DNA of 64,000 nucleotides, taken from positions 3,596,001 to 3,660,000 of the forward strand of contig NZ_CP040428.1 of the NCBI RefSeq assembly GCF_005671395.1, written 5' to 3'. Below are positions 1-8,785 of the stretch, piece by piece (the stretch's first letter is position 1; each line of letters starts with the position of its first letter). The notes under the pieces were generated by a model, which searched no databases, was not told the DNA's origin, and saw nothing but the letters and a program-made list of their open reading frames with translations. The DNA comes from Jejubacter calystegiae (GTDB lineage: Bacteria > Pseudomonadota > Gammaproteobacteria > Enterobacterales > Enterobacteriaceae). A program made the translations under genes and the position numbers.

Positions 1-582
1 AATGCGCCAGCCTGCGTCGCGGGCGCGACGGAAGTGATCCACGAACAGCTGGCCGGGGAAGCCGCGCTCATCGCCCGCCAGATCCAGCGCGGTAATGCGA
101 TCGCGGTGGCTCAGCAGTCCTTCCAGCTCCTCTTCACAGGCGGCCTCGCCAAAGGTGCGACTCAGAATACCGATCAGCCGGGCTTCGACCCCGTAGTCGC
201 GACAGCCCTGGCGCACGCCGTCGATAACCGCTTCCACGACGCCGGCCACCGACAGGTGATGGGTCATCGCCATATAGCGCGGCGAAAAGCGCAGTTCCAC
301 ATAATGAAGCCCCTGGCGGGCGGCATCTTCCACATTTTCCCTGGCCACCCGGCGGCAGGCCTCCAGCGAGCCGAGGACTTTCACGCCCCAGTCCAGCTTC
401 GCCAGGAAACTTACCAGATCCGGCTGGGTTTCAGTGACCTGGACATGAGGGCGCAGCGCTTCCAGCGAATCGGCGGGCAGGGCCAGATTGAACTCGCGGC
501 CAAGCTCGAGAATGGTTTCGGCGCGAATGTTGCCGTCGAGGTGGCGATGCAGGTCGGTTAACGGGAGGGAGGAGTCAATCAT
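1..582 (-). CDS. add: Adenosine deaminase, N-terminal part (cut by window edge)
   Basis: Adenosine deaminase converts adenosine and deoxyadenosine to inosine and deoxyinosine in the cytoplasm (purine salvage). The visible 194 codons begin [20 protein letters not shown]; the HRHLDG segment holds two of the zinc-binding histidines of the family. A later segment reading [14 protein letters not shown] is also typical. The ATG at 582 is the start because the protein aligns from residue 1 with E. coli Add, and a GGGAGGGAGG-like purine run does not sit upstream of any alternative. The 3' part lies left of base 1. In E. coli add follows malY; here a 636-bp gap with its own terminators separates them, so add probably has its own promoter. 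Confidence 0.95.
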   Translation of the reverse strand, partial: MIDSSLPLTDLHRHLDGNIRAETILELGREFNLALPADSLEALRPHVQVTETQPDLVSFLAKLDWGVKVLGSLEACRRVARENVEDAARQGLHYVELRFSPRYMAMTHHLSVAGVVEAVIDGVRQGCRDYGVEARLIGILSRTFGEAACEEELEGLLSHRDRITALDLAGDERGFPGQLFVDHFRRARDAGWRI

Positions 583-764
583 GGTCGCACTCTTTAGTCT
601 GCTTTACGGTGCGCTACAGTATAAGGGTTTAGGGTGAAATCGACATCCGCTACCCGGCAAAATCTGACTCGCCAATGGCGAAAATGGTTGAATAACCAGC
701 AAGATACTAATTAATAAAGACATTTAACATATATTTAATACTAAAATCATGGAAAAATCTTAGT

Positions 765-1053
765 TGGGTTGTTATATTGCCTGCAGGCCATCATTCCAGG
801 TACATCCTGTCTGGTGGCACTGCAGTCGCGCCGTTCCGGCGCATCCGACAACGGAGCCAGGTTCTCTCAGGCTTCGTATCGCACTGGAATATCAACTAAA
901 TTAACATGGATTCGTCGGCGCTCCCGTCTAAAGACGGGGCGGAAATGGTCTGCCCATGTGTTGGGACACAACGCCCGCAGGTCACGGTGAGACCAGCCAA
1001 TGACCTTCGCCGTATATAGCCGCCTCTTTTGCCAGCCTTCGGGCTGGTTTTTT
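765..1053 (+). ncRNA. Candidate structured small RNA between add and malY
   Basis: No convincing protein is encoded in 583-1218. The + strand here is rich in perfect short hairpins: GCGCCG/CGGCGC at 828-842, CCCGTC/GACGGG with a TAAA loop at 923-938, TGTGT/ACACA near 957-970, and GGTC/GACC at 980-994. It ends in a strong intrinsic terminator (stem 1032-1047, then six T). An AT-rich stretch (about 655-775) precedes it and could hold a promoter. It runs opposite to add and malY. The 5' end is a guess and I do not recognise the RNA family. A 70-codon ORF on the other strand (867-1079) is probably a shadow. The rest of the gap shows nothing further. Confidence 0.4.
1032..1053 (+). terminator. Intrinsic terminator of the candidate RNA
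   Basis: Stem CCAGCC / GGCTGG with a stable TTCG tetraloop at 1032-1047, followed by TTTTTT. It is directional: only the + strand has the T run. No + strand gene lies upstream except the candidate RNA, which is the main reason to propose that RNA. Confidence 0.8.
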
Positions 1054-1059
1054 ATTGGC

Positions 1060-1092
1060 AAAAAAGTGCCGACCTGCATGACACAGGTCGGC
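1060..1092 (-). terminator. Intrinsic terminator downstream of malXY
   Basis: Perfect 9-bp inverted repeat GCCGACCTG / CAGGTCGGC (1068-1076 and 1084-1092). Read on the - strand it is followed by AC and six T. It lies about 130 bp after the malY stop and would end the malXY transcript before add. Confidence 0.75.
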
Positions 1093-1218
1093 TAATGAAA
1101 AGGGTTTGGCATGTAACAGAGGTTGTGTCGAACCTCGGGAGTATCATGCCAGAACGGGCGTATGAGTGTGGCTACTTGTTAAGATTTCCCTTAAAGAAAA
1201 GTAATGATTTGTCTTCCA

Positions 1219-2394
1219 TCACAGTAGCGACGTTATACCCGCAATCAGCCGCGTGACGCCTTGCTCCAGTTTGACCCGCGGACAGCCGACATTCAGGCGC
1301 AGAAAACCGGCGCCTTCGGGGCCATAAGTGTCACCGGGCATAATGGCGACCTTTTGCTGACCGATCAGCCTCTCCTGTAGTGCCGCATCGTCAAGCCCCA
1401 GCGGGCGCAGATCCAGCCAGGCCAGATAGGTCGCCTGGGGCACAGACCAGTTAAGCGCGGGGAAGGCGTTATTTAAGGTGTCAGATACCCAGCGCAGATT
1501 TCCCATCAGATATTCACGCAGGGCATCCAGCCAGGGCGCGCCTTCGCGATAGGCGGCGATATGGGCGACCAGCGCCAGCACGGCGGGGGAAGAGAGGCCG
1601 TCGCGACTCTTCAGCGCCGTCAGATAATGCTCCCGTGCGTTATCCCCGGCGATAATGCCCCAGGCGCCGGTCAGGGCCGGAATATTAAAGCTCTTGGACG
1701 CCGAACTGAGCAGCGCCCAGTCTCCGCGGCCCGCCACCTGACACCACGGAATGTGTTGCGCACCATTCCAGGTCATATCCATATGAATTTCATCGCTGAT
1801 AACGCGCACCCCATGGCGCTCGCACAGCTGCGCCATCTGTTCCAGCTCCTGACGCCGCCACACTTTGCCGGTAGGGTTATGGGGGCTGCACAGCAGCATC
1901 AGGGTACAGCGGTCGCGCGCCAGCAGTTGCTCCAGCTCCGCCATATCGCACTGCCATTCACCCTGGTTCAGGCGCAGCGGCGCGCTCAGTACCTGGCGCT
2001 GATTGCCTTCAACCGTTTTATAAAAGGCGTCGTAGGCTGGGGTATGAATCAACACCTCATCCCCCTCGCGACTCCACTGACGGATAAGCTGGGAAACCAT
2101 ATAGATAACCGACGGTCCGTAGACGAGCTGCTGTGGCGCTACCTGGCTTGCGAAGCGGCTGGACATCCAGTATTGGATGGCGCCGGTGAAGTCGGGCTGT
2201 TGCCAGCGGCTGTAGCCCAGCACGCCGTGATTCAGGCGCTGCTGCATCGCTTCCAGGATACAGGGGGCGGTGGGGAAATCCATATCGGAGATGGTAAATG
2301 GCAGCAGATCGTCAGTACCGAAGCGGTCGGCGACGTAGTCCCACTGGGTGCACCAGGTGCCGTGACGATCGACGGGCTGTGAAAAATCGAACAT
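1219..2394 (-). CDS. malY: MalY, PLP-dependent C-S lyase and modulator of the maltose regulon
   Basis: Pyridoxal-phosphate enzyme with cystathionine beta-lyase activity. In E. coli it also binds and represses MalT, the maltose activator. The start at 2394 gives MFDFSQPVDRHGTWCTQWDY, collinear with E. coli MalY, and an AGAGGT ribosome site lies just upstream; a longer reading frame back to 2451 lacks support. The aminotransferase class I/II fold is clear: LLCSPHNPTGKVW, the ISDEIHMDM strand, and SASKSFNIPALTG carrying the PLP lysine. At about 391 residues it has the usual length. It lies 46 bp after malX; the gap contains a GCCCCT/AGGGGC hairpin. The operon is probably repressed by MalI, whose sites lie upstream of malX. 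Confidence 0.96.
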   Translation of the reverse strand: MFDFSQPVDRHGTWCTQWDYVADRFGTDDLLPFTISDMDFPTAPCILEAMQQRLNHGVLGYSRWQQPDFTGAIQYWMSSRFASQVAPQQLVYGPSVIYMVSQLIRQWSREGDEVLIHTPAYDAFYKTVEGNQRQVLSAPLRLNQGEWQCDMAELEQLLARDRCTLMLLCSPHNPTGKVWRRQELEQMAQLCERHGVRVISDEIHMDMTWNGAQHIPWCQVAGRGDWALLSSASKSFNIPALTGAWGIIAGDNAREHYLTALKSRDGLSSPAVLALVAHIAAYREGAPWLDALREYLMGNLRWVSDTLNNAFPALNWSVPQATYLAWLDLRPLGLDDAALQERLIGQQKVAIMPGDTYGPEGAGFLRLNVGCPRVKLEQGVTRLIAGITSLL

Positions 2395-2440
2395 ATAACC
2401 TCTGAAACGGATGGCCCCTTCGTGTGAAGGGGCGAGAATA

Positions 2441-4036
2441 TCAGGCTTCAACGCTGTTCATCAGCGTCTGTAGCTCATCTTTAACCGACTGGACCTGGGT
2501 GCCGATCACCACCTGCAGACTGTGCTGATTTAGCTGCACCACGCCAATAGCGCGCAGAGCCTTCAGAGCGTCGCTATTGACCAGACTCATATCCTTTACC
2601 GACAGACGCAGGCGGGTGATGCAGTTGTCCAGAGAGGTAATATTGTCGGCGCCGCCCAGTGCGGCCAGGATAGCCGGGCTGTCGTAGCCTGACTTGCCGG
2701 TGACGGCAGCCGGAACCTGGGACGCGTCAGCGCTAACGCTTTCAATATCGCGGCCCGGCGTTCTGATATTAAAGCGCTGAATCGCGAAGCGGAAGATCAG
2801 GTAGTAAGCCACAAACCAGACGGCGGCTACCACCGGTACCAGATACCATTTCGTCGACAGGCCGTGCAGGATACCGAACACCACAAAGTCGATGACATTA
2901 CCGTCGGTGTTGCCGATGGTCACCCCCAGTACCGCCATGACGGTAAAGCCCAGACCGGTGAGCAGGGCGTGGATCAGATAGAGGACAGGGGCCACAAACA
3001 GGAACAGAAACTCCAGCGGTTCGGTAGTGCCGCCCACGGTGCAGGCGATAACGCCGGAAATCAACAGCCCTTTGATCTTATGACGATTTTCCGGGCGGGC
3101 ACAGTGATACATCGCCAGCGCGGCGCCGGGCAGGCCGCCAAGGAAGGCCGGCATTTTCCCCTGGGAGAGGAAGCGGGTGGCGCTTTCGGCAAAACCGCGG
3201 TTTTCAGGGCAGCTCAACTGGGCCTGGAAGATAGTCAGGGCGCCGCTGACGCTGTGGCCGCAGACGTCCATGGTGCCGCCCGCGTCGGTAAAGCGAATTA
3301 GCGCCACCAGAATGTGCTGTAACCCAAAGGGCAGCAGCAGGCGTTCGCCGGTGCCAAAGATCATCGGGCCGAAATCTCCGGCGCTGTTGATCATATATCC
3401 CAGACCGTTAATACCTGCCGCGAACACCGACCAGATCAGTGGAATCACCAGCCCCACCACGCCCATCACCAGGGTGGTGATAATAGGCACAAAGCGGGCG
3501 CCGCCGAAGAAGGCCAGGGCATCCGGCAGGCGGATATTGTGAAAGCGTTCATGCAGCATCCAGACGATAATGCCAGCGATAACCGCCCCGAGGATCCCGG
3601 TATCGATAGAGGCGATTCCGAGGGTGTCGCGAATATTATTGGCCTTGAGCAGCGCCGGATCGCTGGTGGGCAGAATCCCTTTGGCCGTCAGCCAGAAATT
3701 AACGGCAAGATTCATCACCACAAAGCCGACGAAGCCCGAGAAAGCCGCCACGCCTTTATTTTCCCGGGCCAGCCCCAGCGGAATAGCGATACAGAACATC
3801 ACCGGCAGGAAGGTAAAAGCGAAAGAGCCCACTTTTGCCATCCAGGTGAACACCAGCTGTAGCACCGGCGTGTCGAGCGCCGGGATAAGCGTAGTGACAT
3901 CGTGGCTGCTTAATGAACTGCCGATGCCCAGCATAATGCCGCAAAACGACAGTAACGCCACCGGCAGCATAAAGGTTTTACCGAGGTTCTGGAAAAACTC
4001 CCAGAGCGTAATTTTTTGAGTTTGACTGGCCGCCAT
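2441..4036 (-). CDS. malX: MalX, PTS EIICB permease of the glucose/maltose type
   Basis: Inner-membrane PTS permease with fused EIIC and EIIB domains. In E. coli MalX can take up glucose and maltose; its natural substrate is unclear. Residues about 10-430 form the polytopic EIIC domain, with LGGLPGAALAMYHCARPENR and TEPLEFLF as typical loops. Residues about 450-531 form EIIB, with the phosphorylated cysteine in SLDNCITRLRLSV. The length of 531 residues matches the family. It is the first gene of malXY and is transcribed away from malI. The MalI-type operator at 4081-4092 lies 45 bp upstream of its start. Confidence 0.96.
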   Translation of the reverse strand: MAASQTQKITLWEFFQNLGKTFMLPVALLSFCGIMLGIGSSLSSHDVTTLIPALDTPVLQLVFTWMAKVGSFAFTFLPVMFCIAIPLGLARENKGVAAFSGFVGFVVMNLAVNFWLTAKGILPTSDPALLKANNIRDTLGIASIDTGILGAVIAGIIVWMLHERFHNIRLPDALAFFGGARFVPIITTLVMGVVGLVIPLIWSVFAAGINGLGYMINSAGDFGPMIFGTGERLLLPFGLQHILVALIRFTDAGGTMDVCGHSVSGALTIFQAQLSCPENRGFAESATRFLSQGKMPAFLGGLPGAALAMYHCARPENRHKIKGLLISGVIACTVGGTTEPLEFLFLFVAPVLYLIHALLTGLGFTVMAVLGVTIGNTDGNVIDFVVFGILHGLSTKWYLVPVVAAVWFVAYYLIFRFAIQRFNIRTPGRDIESVSADASQVPAAVTGKSGYDSPAILAALGGADNITSLDNCITRLRLSVKDMSLVNSDALKALRAIGVVQLNQHSLQVVIGTQVQSVKDELQTLMNSVEA

Positions 4037-4080
4037 ACACGACTCCCTGCACGCAAATAGGTGATATTTGCCGCGCAGGA

Positions 4081-4092
4081 TAAAACGTTTTA
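4081..4092. promoter_or_regulatory. MalI operator, malX-proximal
   Basis: Perfect 12-bp palindrome TAAAACGTTTTA within GATAAAACGTTTTAC, the form expected for MalI (LacI/GalR family). It lies between malI and malX and would repress malXY. Confidence 0.85.
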
Positions 4093-4159
4093 CTTAAGTT
4101 TATTGCAGCGGCGATCTCATAAGGCGATCGACTGCAAGGAATTTGAATCTCATTTTAGG

Positions 4160-4171
4160 TAAAACGTTTTA
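4160..4171. promoter_or_regulatory. MalI operator, malI-proximal
   Basis: Second perfect palindrome TAAAACGTTTTA, 79 bp from the first and 24 bp before the malI start codon, so MalI probably represses its own gene. The spacing is close to 7.5 helical turns. Confidence 0.85.
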
Positions 4172-4194
4172 ACGATCACAAACACAGAGCGATT

Positions 4195-5229
4195 ATGACA
4201 CTGCATAAAAGGGTCACCATTACCGATGTTGCCGTGGCGGCAGGGGTTTCCGTCAGTACGGTGTCGCTGGTATTAAGCGGCAAGGGGCGTATTTCGGCTG
4301 CGACCGGCGATCGGGTTAATGCCGCTATCGAACGTTTGGGTTTTGTACGTAACCGTCAGGCGGCGGCGCTGCGCGGCGGTCAGAGCGGCACCATTGGTCT
4401 AATCGTGCGCGATCCCGGCGCGCCATTCTATGCCGGTCTGCTTGCCGGGCTAATCGAGGAGCTGGAGCGGCAGGGGCGGATGGTGCTGCTGGCACCGGGC
4501 GGGCGCGATGGGCACAGCCTTGTTCGCAGCGCTGAAAGCCTGCTGGAGCAGGGGGTGGACGGTATCGTGATTGCCGGATATCCGAACTCTGATGGCACAC
4601 TGCGCGAACGGGCTAATCGGGCGGGAATTCCGCTGGTTTATGCCGATCGTGCCAGCCATCCTGACACGCCCGATATGGTCAGCCCGGATAATATGCAGGC
4701 TGCACGGTTGCTGACAGAACATCTGATCGGCAAAGGGCATCAGCGTATCGCCTGGCTTGGCGGACGTAGCGACTCGCTGACCCGGGCCGAGCTACTGGGG
4801 GGATTTTGTGCCACGCTGCTGCGCTACGGGCTGCCGTTTCACAGCGACCAGGTGATGGAGTGCGAATCCGGGCTTCAGCCTGCTTCGGATGCGTTGGTAA
4901 CGCTGCTGCGGCGCAGTGCGGGGATCACAGCGGTGGTTTGCCACGACGTTCGCGTGGCGACCGGCGCCTGGTTTGGCCTGCAGCGGGTGGGGAAAAGCAG
5001 CGGTGTGGGGGGGCTGGAAAGCTATTATGAAAGCCACATCGAACTGGCTGCCTTTGCCTATGTGCCGGAAGAATCGCTGGAAGCGTTGCCGGTGACCTGG
5101 GTGACCACGCCCGCCTGTGAAATCGGGCGCGCCGCCGCATGGTGGATTGTGCAAATGGGAAGCGGTGCGGGATCGGACGTTTTGGGGCATATGGAGATTC
5201 CGGGGCGGTTGGCTATGGCGGTAATATAA
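4195..5229 (+). CDS. malI: MalI, LacI-family repressor of malXY
   Basis: DNA-binding repressor of malXY and probably of itself. The N-terminus has the LacI helix-turn-helix (ITDVAVAAGVSVSTVSLVLS, residues about 9-28) and hinge (RNRQAAALRGG). The periplasmic-binding-protein-like ligand domain follows (GTIGLIVRDPGAPFYAGLL; HQRIAWLGGRSDSLTRAEL). At 344 residues it matches E. coli MalI (342). It is divergent from malX, with two operators in the shared 158-bp gap. The natural inducer of MalI is not established. Confidence 0.96.
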   Translation: MTLHKRVTITDVAVAAGVSVSTVSLVLSGKGRISAATGDRVNAAIERLGFVRNRQAAALRGGQSGTIGLIVRDPGAPFYAGLLAGLIEELERQGRMVLLAPGGRDGHSLVRSAESLLEQGVDGIVIAGYPNSDGTLRERANRAGIPLVYADRASHPDTPDMVSPDNMQAARLLTEHLIGKGHQRIAWLGGRSDSLTRAELLGGFCATLLRYGLPFHSDQVMECESGLQPASDALVTLLRRSAGITAVVCHDVRVATGAWFGLQRVGKSSGVGGLESYYESHIELAAFAYVPEESLEALPVTWVTTPACEIGRAAAWWIVQMGSGAGSDVLGHMEIPGRLAMAVI

Positions 5230-5534
5230 TTCCCGCATATCGTAAATTATTTTATAGCGGTTGCGATATGAATAAATAACGAGTAAACCTGTATCGGGTG
5301 AAATTGTCTGTTGAATGGATCTTTTAATAAATCAAAAACATTTTTCTGAATATAATCAGAAAGGCGTTATCTGGCTATATTCCTCCTGGGGAAAGGCATT
5401 TCTGCCTTTATTTGTTCGGGTTTATTTCTGAAAAAAGTCATTTCTATAATTTATCGTATTATTTTGATGCTGGTTTTATATTATCCGCAATGGGTTGATG
5501 TTACGGCCTATTAACTATGCTTATGGGGAATTAC
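5230..5534 (+). promoter_or_regulatory. AT-rich upstream region of the first Ig-repeat gene
   Basis: This 305-bp gap has no gene. It is much more AT-rich than its neighbours. It shares pieces in the same order with 8490-8785, ahead of the second paralogue: GCGGTT(G/A)CG near 5258 and 8528, GAAATT(G/A)TCTG near 5300 and 8565, and TTAATAAATCAAA near 5325 and 8588. The upstream region was therefore probably duplicated with the gene and may carry the promoter. A GGCATTTCTGCC hairpin sits near 5394. AT-richness would suit H-NS binding, which is inference. Confidence 0.45.
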
Positions 5535-8489
5535 ATGATAAAAACAAGCAATCTGCGAGATATTCTGGGTGCTGCATCGGACGCCTACTCTTCGGAGTAT
5601 CTCCAGTCTCTGGATATTGTACGCGGTGCCGAATTGGCGCCGACGGTAACGCCAGCAGAGCCTGGTGTGGTCAATATTGACACAGCCACTGATAATACCG
5701 GTAGCCAGCAGGGCAATATTGCCAATGGCGGGCTGACCGATGATTTGACGCCGACGATCGGCGGTCATATTGATTCCGCTGAAGGTCTGGCCATTCGTAT
5801 CTTTATCAACACCCAGTATGCCGGAACGGCGGTGGTGGATGCGAATGGTGACTGGTCCTTCACGCCGGGGCAGCCGCTTGAAGTCAATCATGAGTATATT
5901 TTTCAGACGGTTATCAAGGATCCGGGCGGTGATTCGCTGCTGGTTTCCCTGCCTTATACTATTTACACCGTCCCGACGGATTACGATGTGGTTATCGATA
6001 GACCGGTGATCGATGCGGCGACGGATAATGCCGGTACGATTGTGGGTGAGGTATATTCCGGTGGCGCGTCTGATGATACGACGCCGACCTTTCATGGCAG
6101 CGCGGATGCGAATGCGGTGGTGCGTATTTACGACGGCGCAACGCTGTTAGGCTCGGTGCAGGCAAACGGCAGCGGTGCATGGAGCTTCACGCCGCTAACG
6201 CCGCTGAGCGGGGACGGAACGCACAATATCACGGTCAGAGCCTCGTTCAATTCCGGTCAGGAAGCAACGTCGGATACCTTTGAGTATATTCTGGATACCC
6301 GGGGGCCGGGCTCGCTGGCCATTACCGGCGCCTATGACGACGTGGGCAGCGTGACGGGCAATGTTCCTGACGGTGGCGTGACGGATGACAAACTGTTGAC
6401 ACTGAGCGGTACCGCAGAAGCGGGCTGCATGGTGACCATTCATCTGTCTGTTAACGATGGGCAATACACGAAGAATTATATAACGCAGGCGGACAGCAAT
6501 GGATACTGGACATACAATATGGAGAGTAACCCCTATCCGTCCACAGAGGGGACCATGGTCTTCACTGCCACTGCCACGGATAACGTGGGCAATACCAGCA
6601 CCAGTGCGCCCTATACGGTGAATCTGGTAGGCAGCAACGAGGACAATCCCTCAGTACCGGATGCGCCGTTGATTTATAACTATTACGATGATGTGGGCGC
6701 ATCGCAGGGGGTTGACGGGAATGGGGGAACGACGGATGACACCACCCCGACCCTGAATGGTCGGGCGGAAGCCAACAGCGTGGTGAGAGTCTACGATGGT
6801 GGTACGCTGCTGGGGTCGACCATCGCCAATAGCAGCGGTTTGTGGAGTTTTACGCCGTCGACGCTCGGCGATGGCAGACACACCTTCACCGCCACGGCGA
6901 CCGATGCGGCGGGCCATATCAGCGCGCAGTCAGGCGGTTTTGTGATTAATATCTATGCCGCTGACACAACAGCGCCGGATGCCCCCGTGATTAGTAACTA
7001 CTATGATGATGTGGGGCCGTCGCAGGGATATGACGGGAATGGGGGAACGACGGATGACACCACCCCGACCCTGAATGGTCGGGCGGAAGCCAACAGCGTG
7101 GTGAGAGTCTACGATGGTGGTACGCTGCTGGGGTCGACCATCGCCAATAGCAGCGGTTTGTGGAGTTTTACGCCGTCGACGCTCGGCGATGGCAGACACA
7201 CCTTCACCGCCACGGCGACCGATGCGGCGGGCCATATCAGCGCGCAGTCAGGCGGTTTTGTGATTAATATCTATGCCGCTGACACAACAGCGCCGGATAC
7301 CCCCGTGATTAGTAACTACTATGATGATGTGGGGCCGTCGCAGGGATATGACGGGAACGGGGGAACGACGGATGATACCACCCCGACCCTGAACGGTCGG
7401 GCGGAAGCCAACAGCGTGGTGAGAGTCTATGAAGGTAGTACGCTGCTGGGGTCGACCATCGCCAATAGCAGCGGGGAGTGGAGCTTTACGCCGTCGACGC
7501 TCGGCGATGGCAGACACACCTTCACCGCCACGGCGACCGATGCGGCGGGCCATGTCAGCGCGCAGTCGGGCGGTTTTGTGGTCAACGTACAGACCTCATC
7601 GTCATCGTTTACAGAGGACTTTAACTGTGCGGGAACGGTGCATTTTGGGAACTGTGGCGTTTATCATTTGAACCATTTTGATGTCAAAGTGTATAACGCT
7701 GGTAGCTGTTTCTATTCACCCGGATTTAATCATTATCAGCCAGCCGTATCACAAAAACCGGGCAGCAATGCGATGATTTTTGGCAATGGCACGACGGTAA
7801 CGCTGCATATGGACCATGCATTATCGAGCCTCTCGTTCCAGCTCGGCGATCTTACGACGTCGGAATGCTTCCAGGTTTCTTATCTGAATGAACGGGGGCA
7901 GTTACTGGCCACGGAAACCTACGGCAAAGCATCGGGTTTGTTGACGACGGTATCTTATACGGCAACAGGAGGGGAGCATATTGCTACCGTACAGATGTCT
8001 CTCACCAATAGTCACTGGTGGGCCAGCAATAGCATGACATATACGTGGGTCGATAATATTGTCGGCCACTATGCGCCATCTGCATGTGCACAGACTTTTT
8101 CGTCCGTGGTTTCACCATTGATGCAGACAACGACATCGCCCGATCAGGAATCGAACGGACATTCAGAGGTTTCATTATCTCAGGTAATCCAGAATAACCA
8201 TCACGCTGATTTAACTAATCACATGGAAGATAAGCTGCAGCTGACGCTGAATGATATTCTCAGTGAGGCGCATCCCAATCTGTTTGTGGGGGATGGAAAC
8301 CAGCAGCTGGCAATCACGGGTGATAAAGGTGATGTGGTGGAGCTGAAGGTGGAAGACCTGTCTCACAATGAATGGCAGGATGTCGGCCAGGTTGTGACCG
8401 GTGGGATTCAGTATGAGATTTACCAGCATGCTGCTTCAAGTGTGGAGCTGCTTGTTCAACATGGTGTGGAGCTGCATCAGGTAGCGTAA
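5535..8489 (+). CDS. Large Ig-repeat surface/secreted protein 1 (BapA-like, putative type I secretion substrate)
   Basis: Protein of 984 residues. The start at 5535 (MIKTSNLRDILGAASDAYSS) was chosen because the paralogue at 8786 starts at the same point and GGGGA precedes it. There is no N-terminal signal peptide. After about 60 residues come three divergent bacterial Ig-like domains (hallmark ATDNAGTIVG..DDTTPT), then three near-identical 106-residue Ig repeats (about 376-690). A unique beta-rich domain with several cysteines (about 690-850) follows. The last 89 residues (LTLNDILSEAHPNLFVGDG onward) resemble the C-terminal signal region of large RTX/BapA-type proteins exported by type I systems. 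No secretion genes are nearby. The role in adhesion or biofilm is inferred from architecture. Confidence 0.8.
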   Translation: MIKTSNLRDILGAASDAYSSEYLQSLDIVRGAELAPTVTPAEPGVVNIDTATDNTGSQQGNIANGGLTDDLTPTIGGHIDSAEGLAIRIFINTQYAGTAVVDANGDWSFTPGQPLEVNHEYIFQTVIKDPGGDSLLVSLPYTIYTVPTDYDVVIDRPVIDAATDNAGTIVGEVYSGGASDDTTPTFHGSADANAVVRIYDGATLLGSVQANGSGAWSFTPLTPLSGDGTHNITVRASFNSGQEATSDTFEYILDTRGPGSLAITGAYDDVGSVTGNVPDGGVTDDKLLTLSGTAEAGCMVTIHLSVNDGQYTKNYITQADSNGYWTYNMESNPYPSTEGTMVFTATATDNVGNTSTSAPYTVNLVGSNEDNPSVPDAPLIYNYYDDVGASQGVDGNGGTTDDTTPTLNGRAEANSVVRVYDGGTLLGSTIANSSGLWSFTPSTLGDGRHTFTATATDAAGHISAQSGGFVINIYAADTTAPDAPVISNYYDDVGPSQGYDGNGGTTDDTTPTLNGRAEANSVVRVYDGGTLLGSTIANSSGLWSFTPSTLGDGRHTFTATATDAAGHISAQSGGFVINIYAADTTAPDTPVISNYYDDVGPSQGYDGNGGTTDDTTPTLNGRAEANSVVRVYEGSTLLGSTIANSSGEWSFTPSTLGDGRHTFTATATDAAGHVSAQSGGFVVNVQTSSSSFTEDFNCAGTVHFGNCGVYHLNHFDVKVYNAGSCFYSPGFNHYQPAVSQKPGSNAMIFGNGTTVTLHMDHALSSLSFQLGDLTTSECFQVSYLNERGQLLATETYGKASGLLTTVSYTATGGEHIATVQMSLTNSHWWASNSMTYTWVDNIVGHYAPSACAQTFSSVVSPLMQTTTSPDQESNGHSEVSLSQVIQNNHHADLTNHMEDKLQLTLNDILSEAHPNLFVGDGNQQLAITGDKGDVVELKVEDLSHNEWQDVGQVVTGGIQYEIYQHAASSVELLVQHGVELHQVA
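6660..7592 (+). repeat. Three tandem 318-bp Ig-domain repeats
   Basis: Units start at 6660, 6978 and 7296, exactly 318 bp (106 codons) apart; the third ends slightly short. Long stretches are identical between units, including silent positions, showing recent duplication or conversion. The second paralogue has two units (9917 and 10235) at the same spacing. Copy number could change by slippage or recombination without breaking the frame. Confidence 0.9.
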
Positions 8490-8698
8490 CAGAGACTCAA
8501 TATTCATATACCGTAACTGTCTTATGGCGGTTACGGCATAGATCATGGATAAATCTTTGTTGTATGAAATTATCTGACGAAATGGAAATTAATAAATCAA
8601 AGACGCTTTAATGATATAGTCGAATATGTTTTTCTGGCTGATTGCTTTTCGTCTGAAATGATTTTTATTTGTTTTGGATGATTTGTGAGAAAGTAATT

Positions 8699-8722
8699 CC
8701 ACTAAATTTAGTGGGATTTTTT
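8699..8722 (+). terminator. Palindrome plus T run between the two Ig-repeat genes
   Basis: Sixteen-base perfect palindrome CCACTAAATTTAGTGG followed by GATTTTTTAG. It looks like an intrinsic terminator with an AT-rich stem. It lies 210 bp after the first gene and 64 bp before the second, so the two genes are probably transcribed separately. The remainder of 8490-8785 is AT-rich and related to 5230-5534. Confidence 0.5.
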
Positions 8723-8785
8723 AGTGAAATCATGTTATGCCATGGGTCAATGTCATAGCTTGCTAACTTTGTTTAGGGAAATAAT

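Noticed and set aside
867-1079. 70-codon ORF on the - strand between add and malY
   Set aside because: Overlaps the hairpins and both terminators; no ribosome site or recognised family. Treated as a by-product of the RNA candidate.
6660-7592. Regular repeats that might be taken for a CRISPR array
   Set aside because: The 318-bp units are coding, contiguous and without unique spacers; they are protein-domain repeats.
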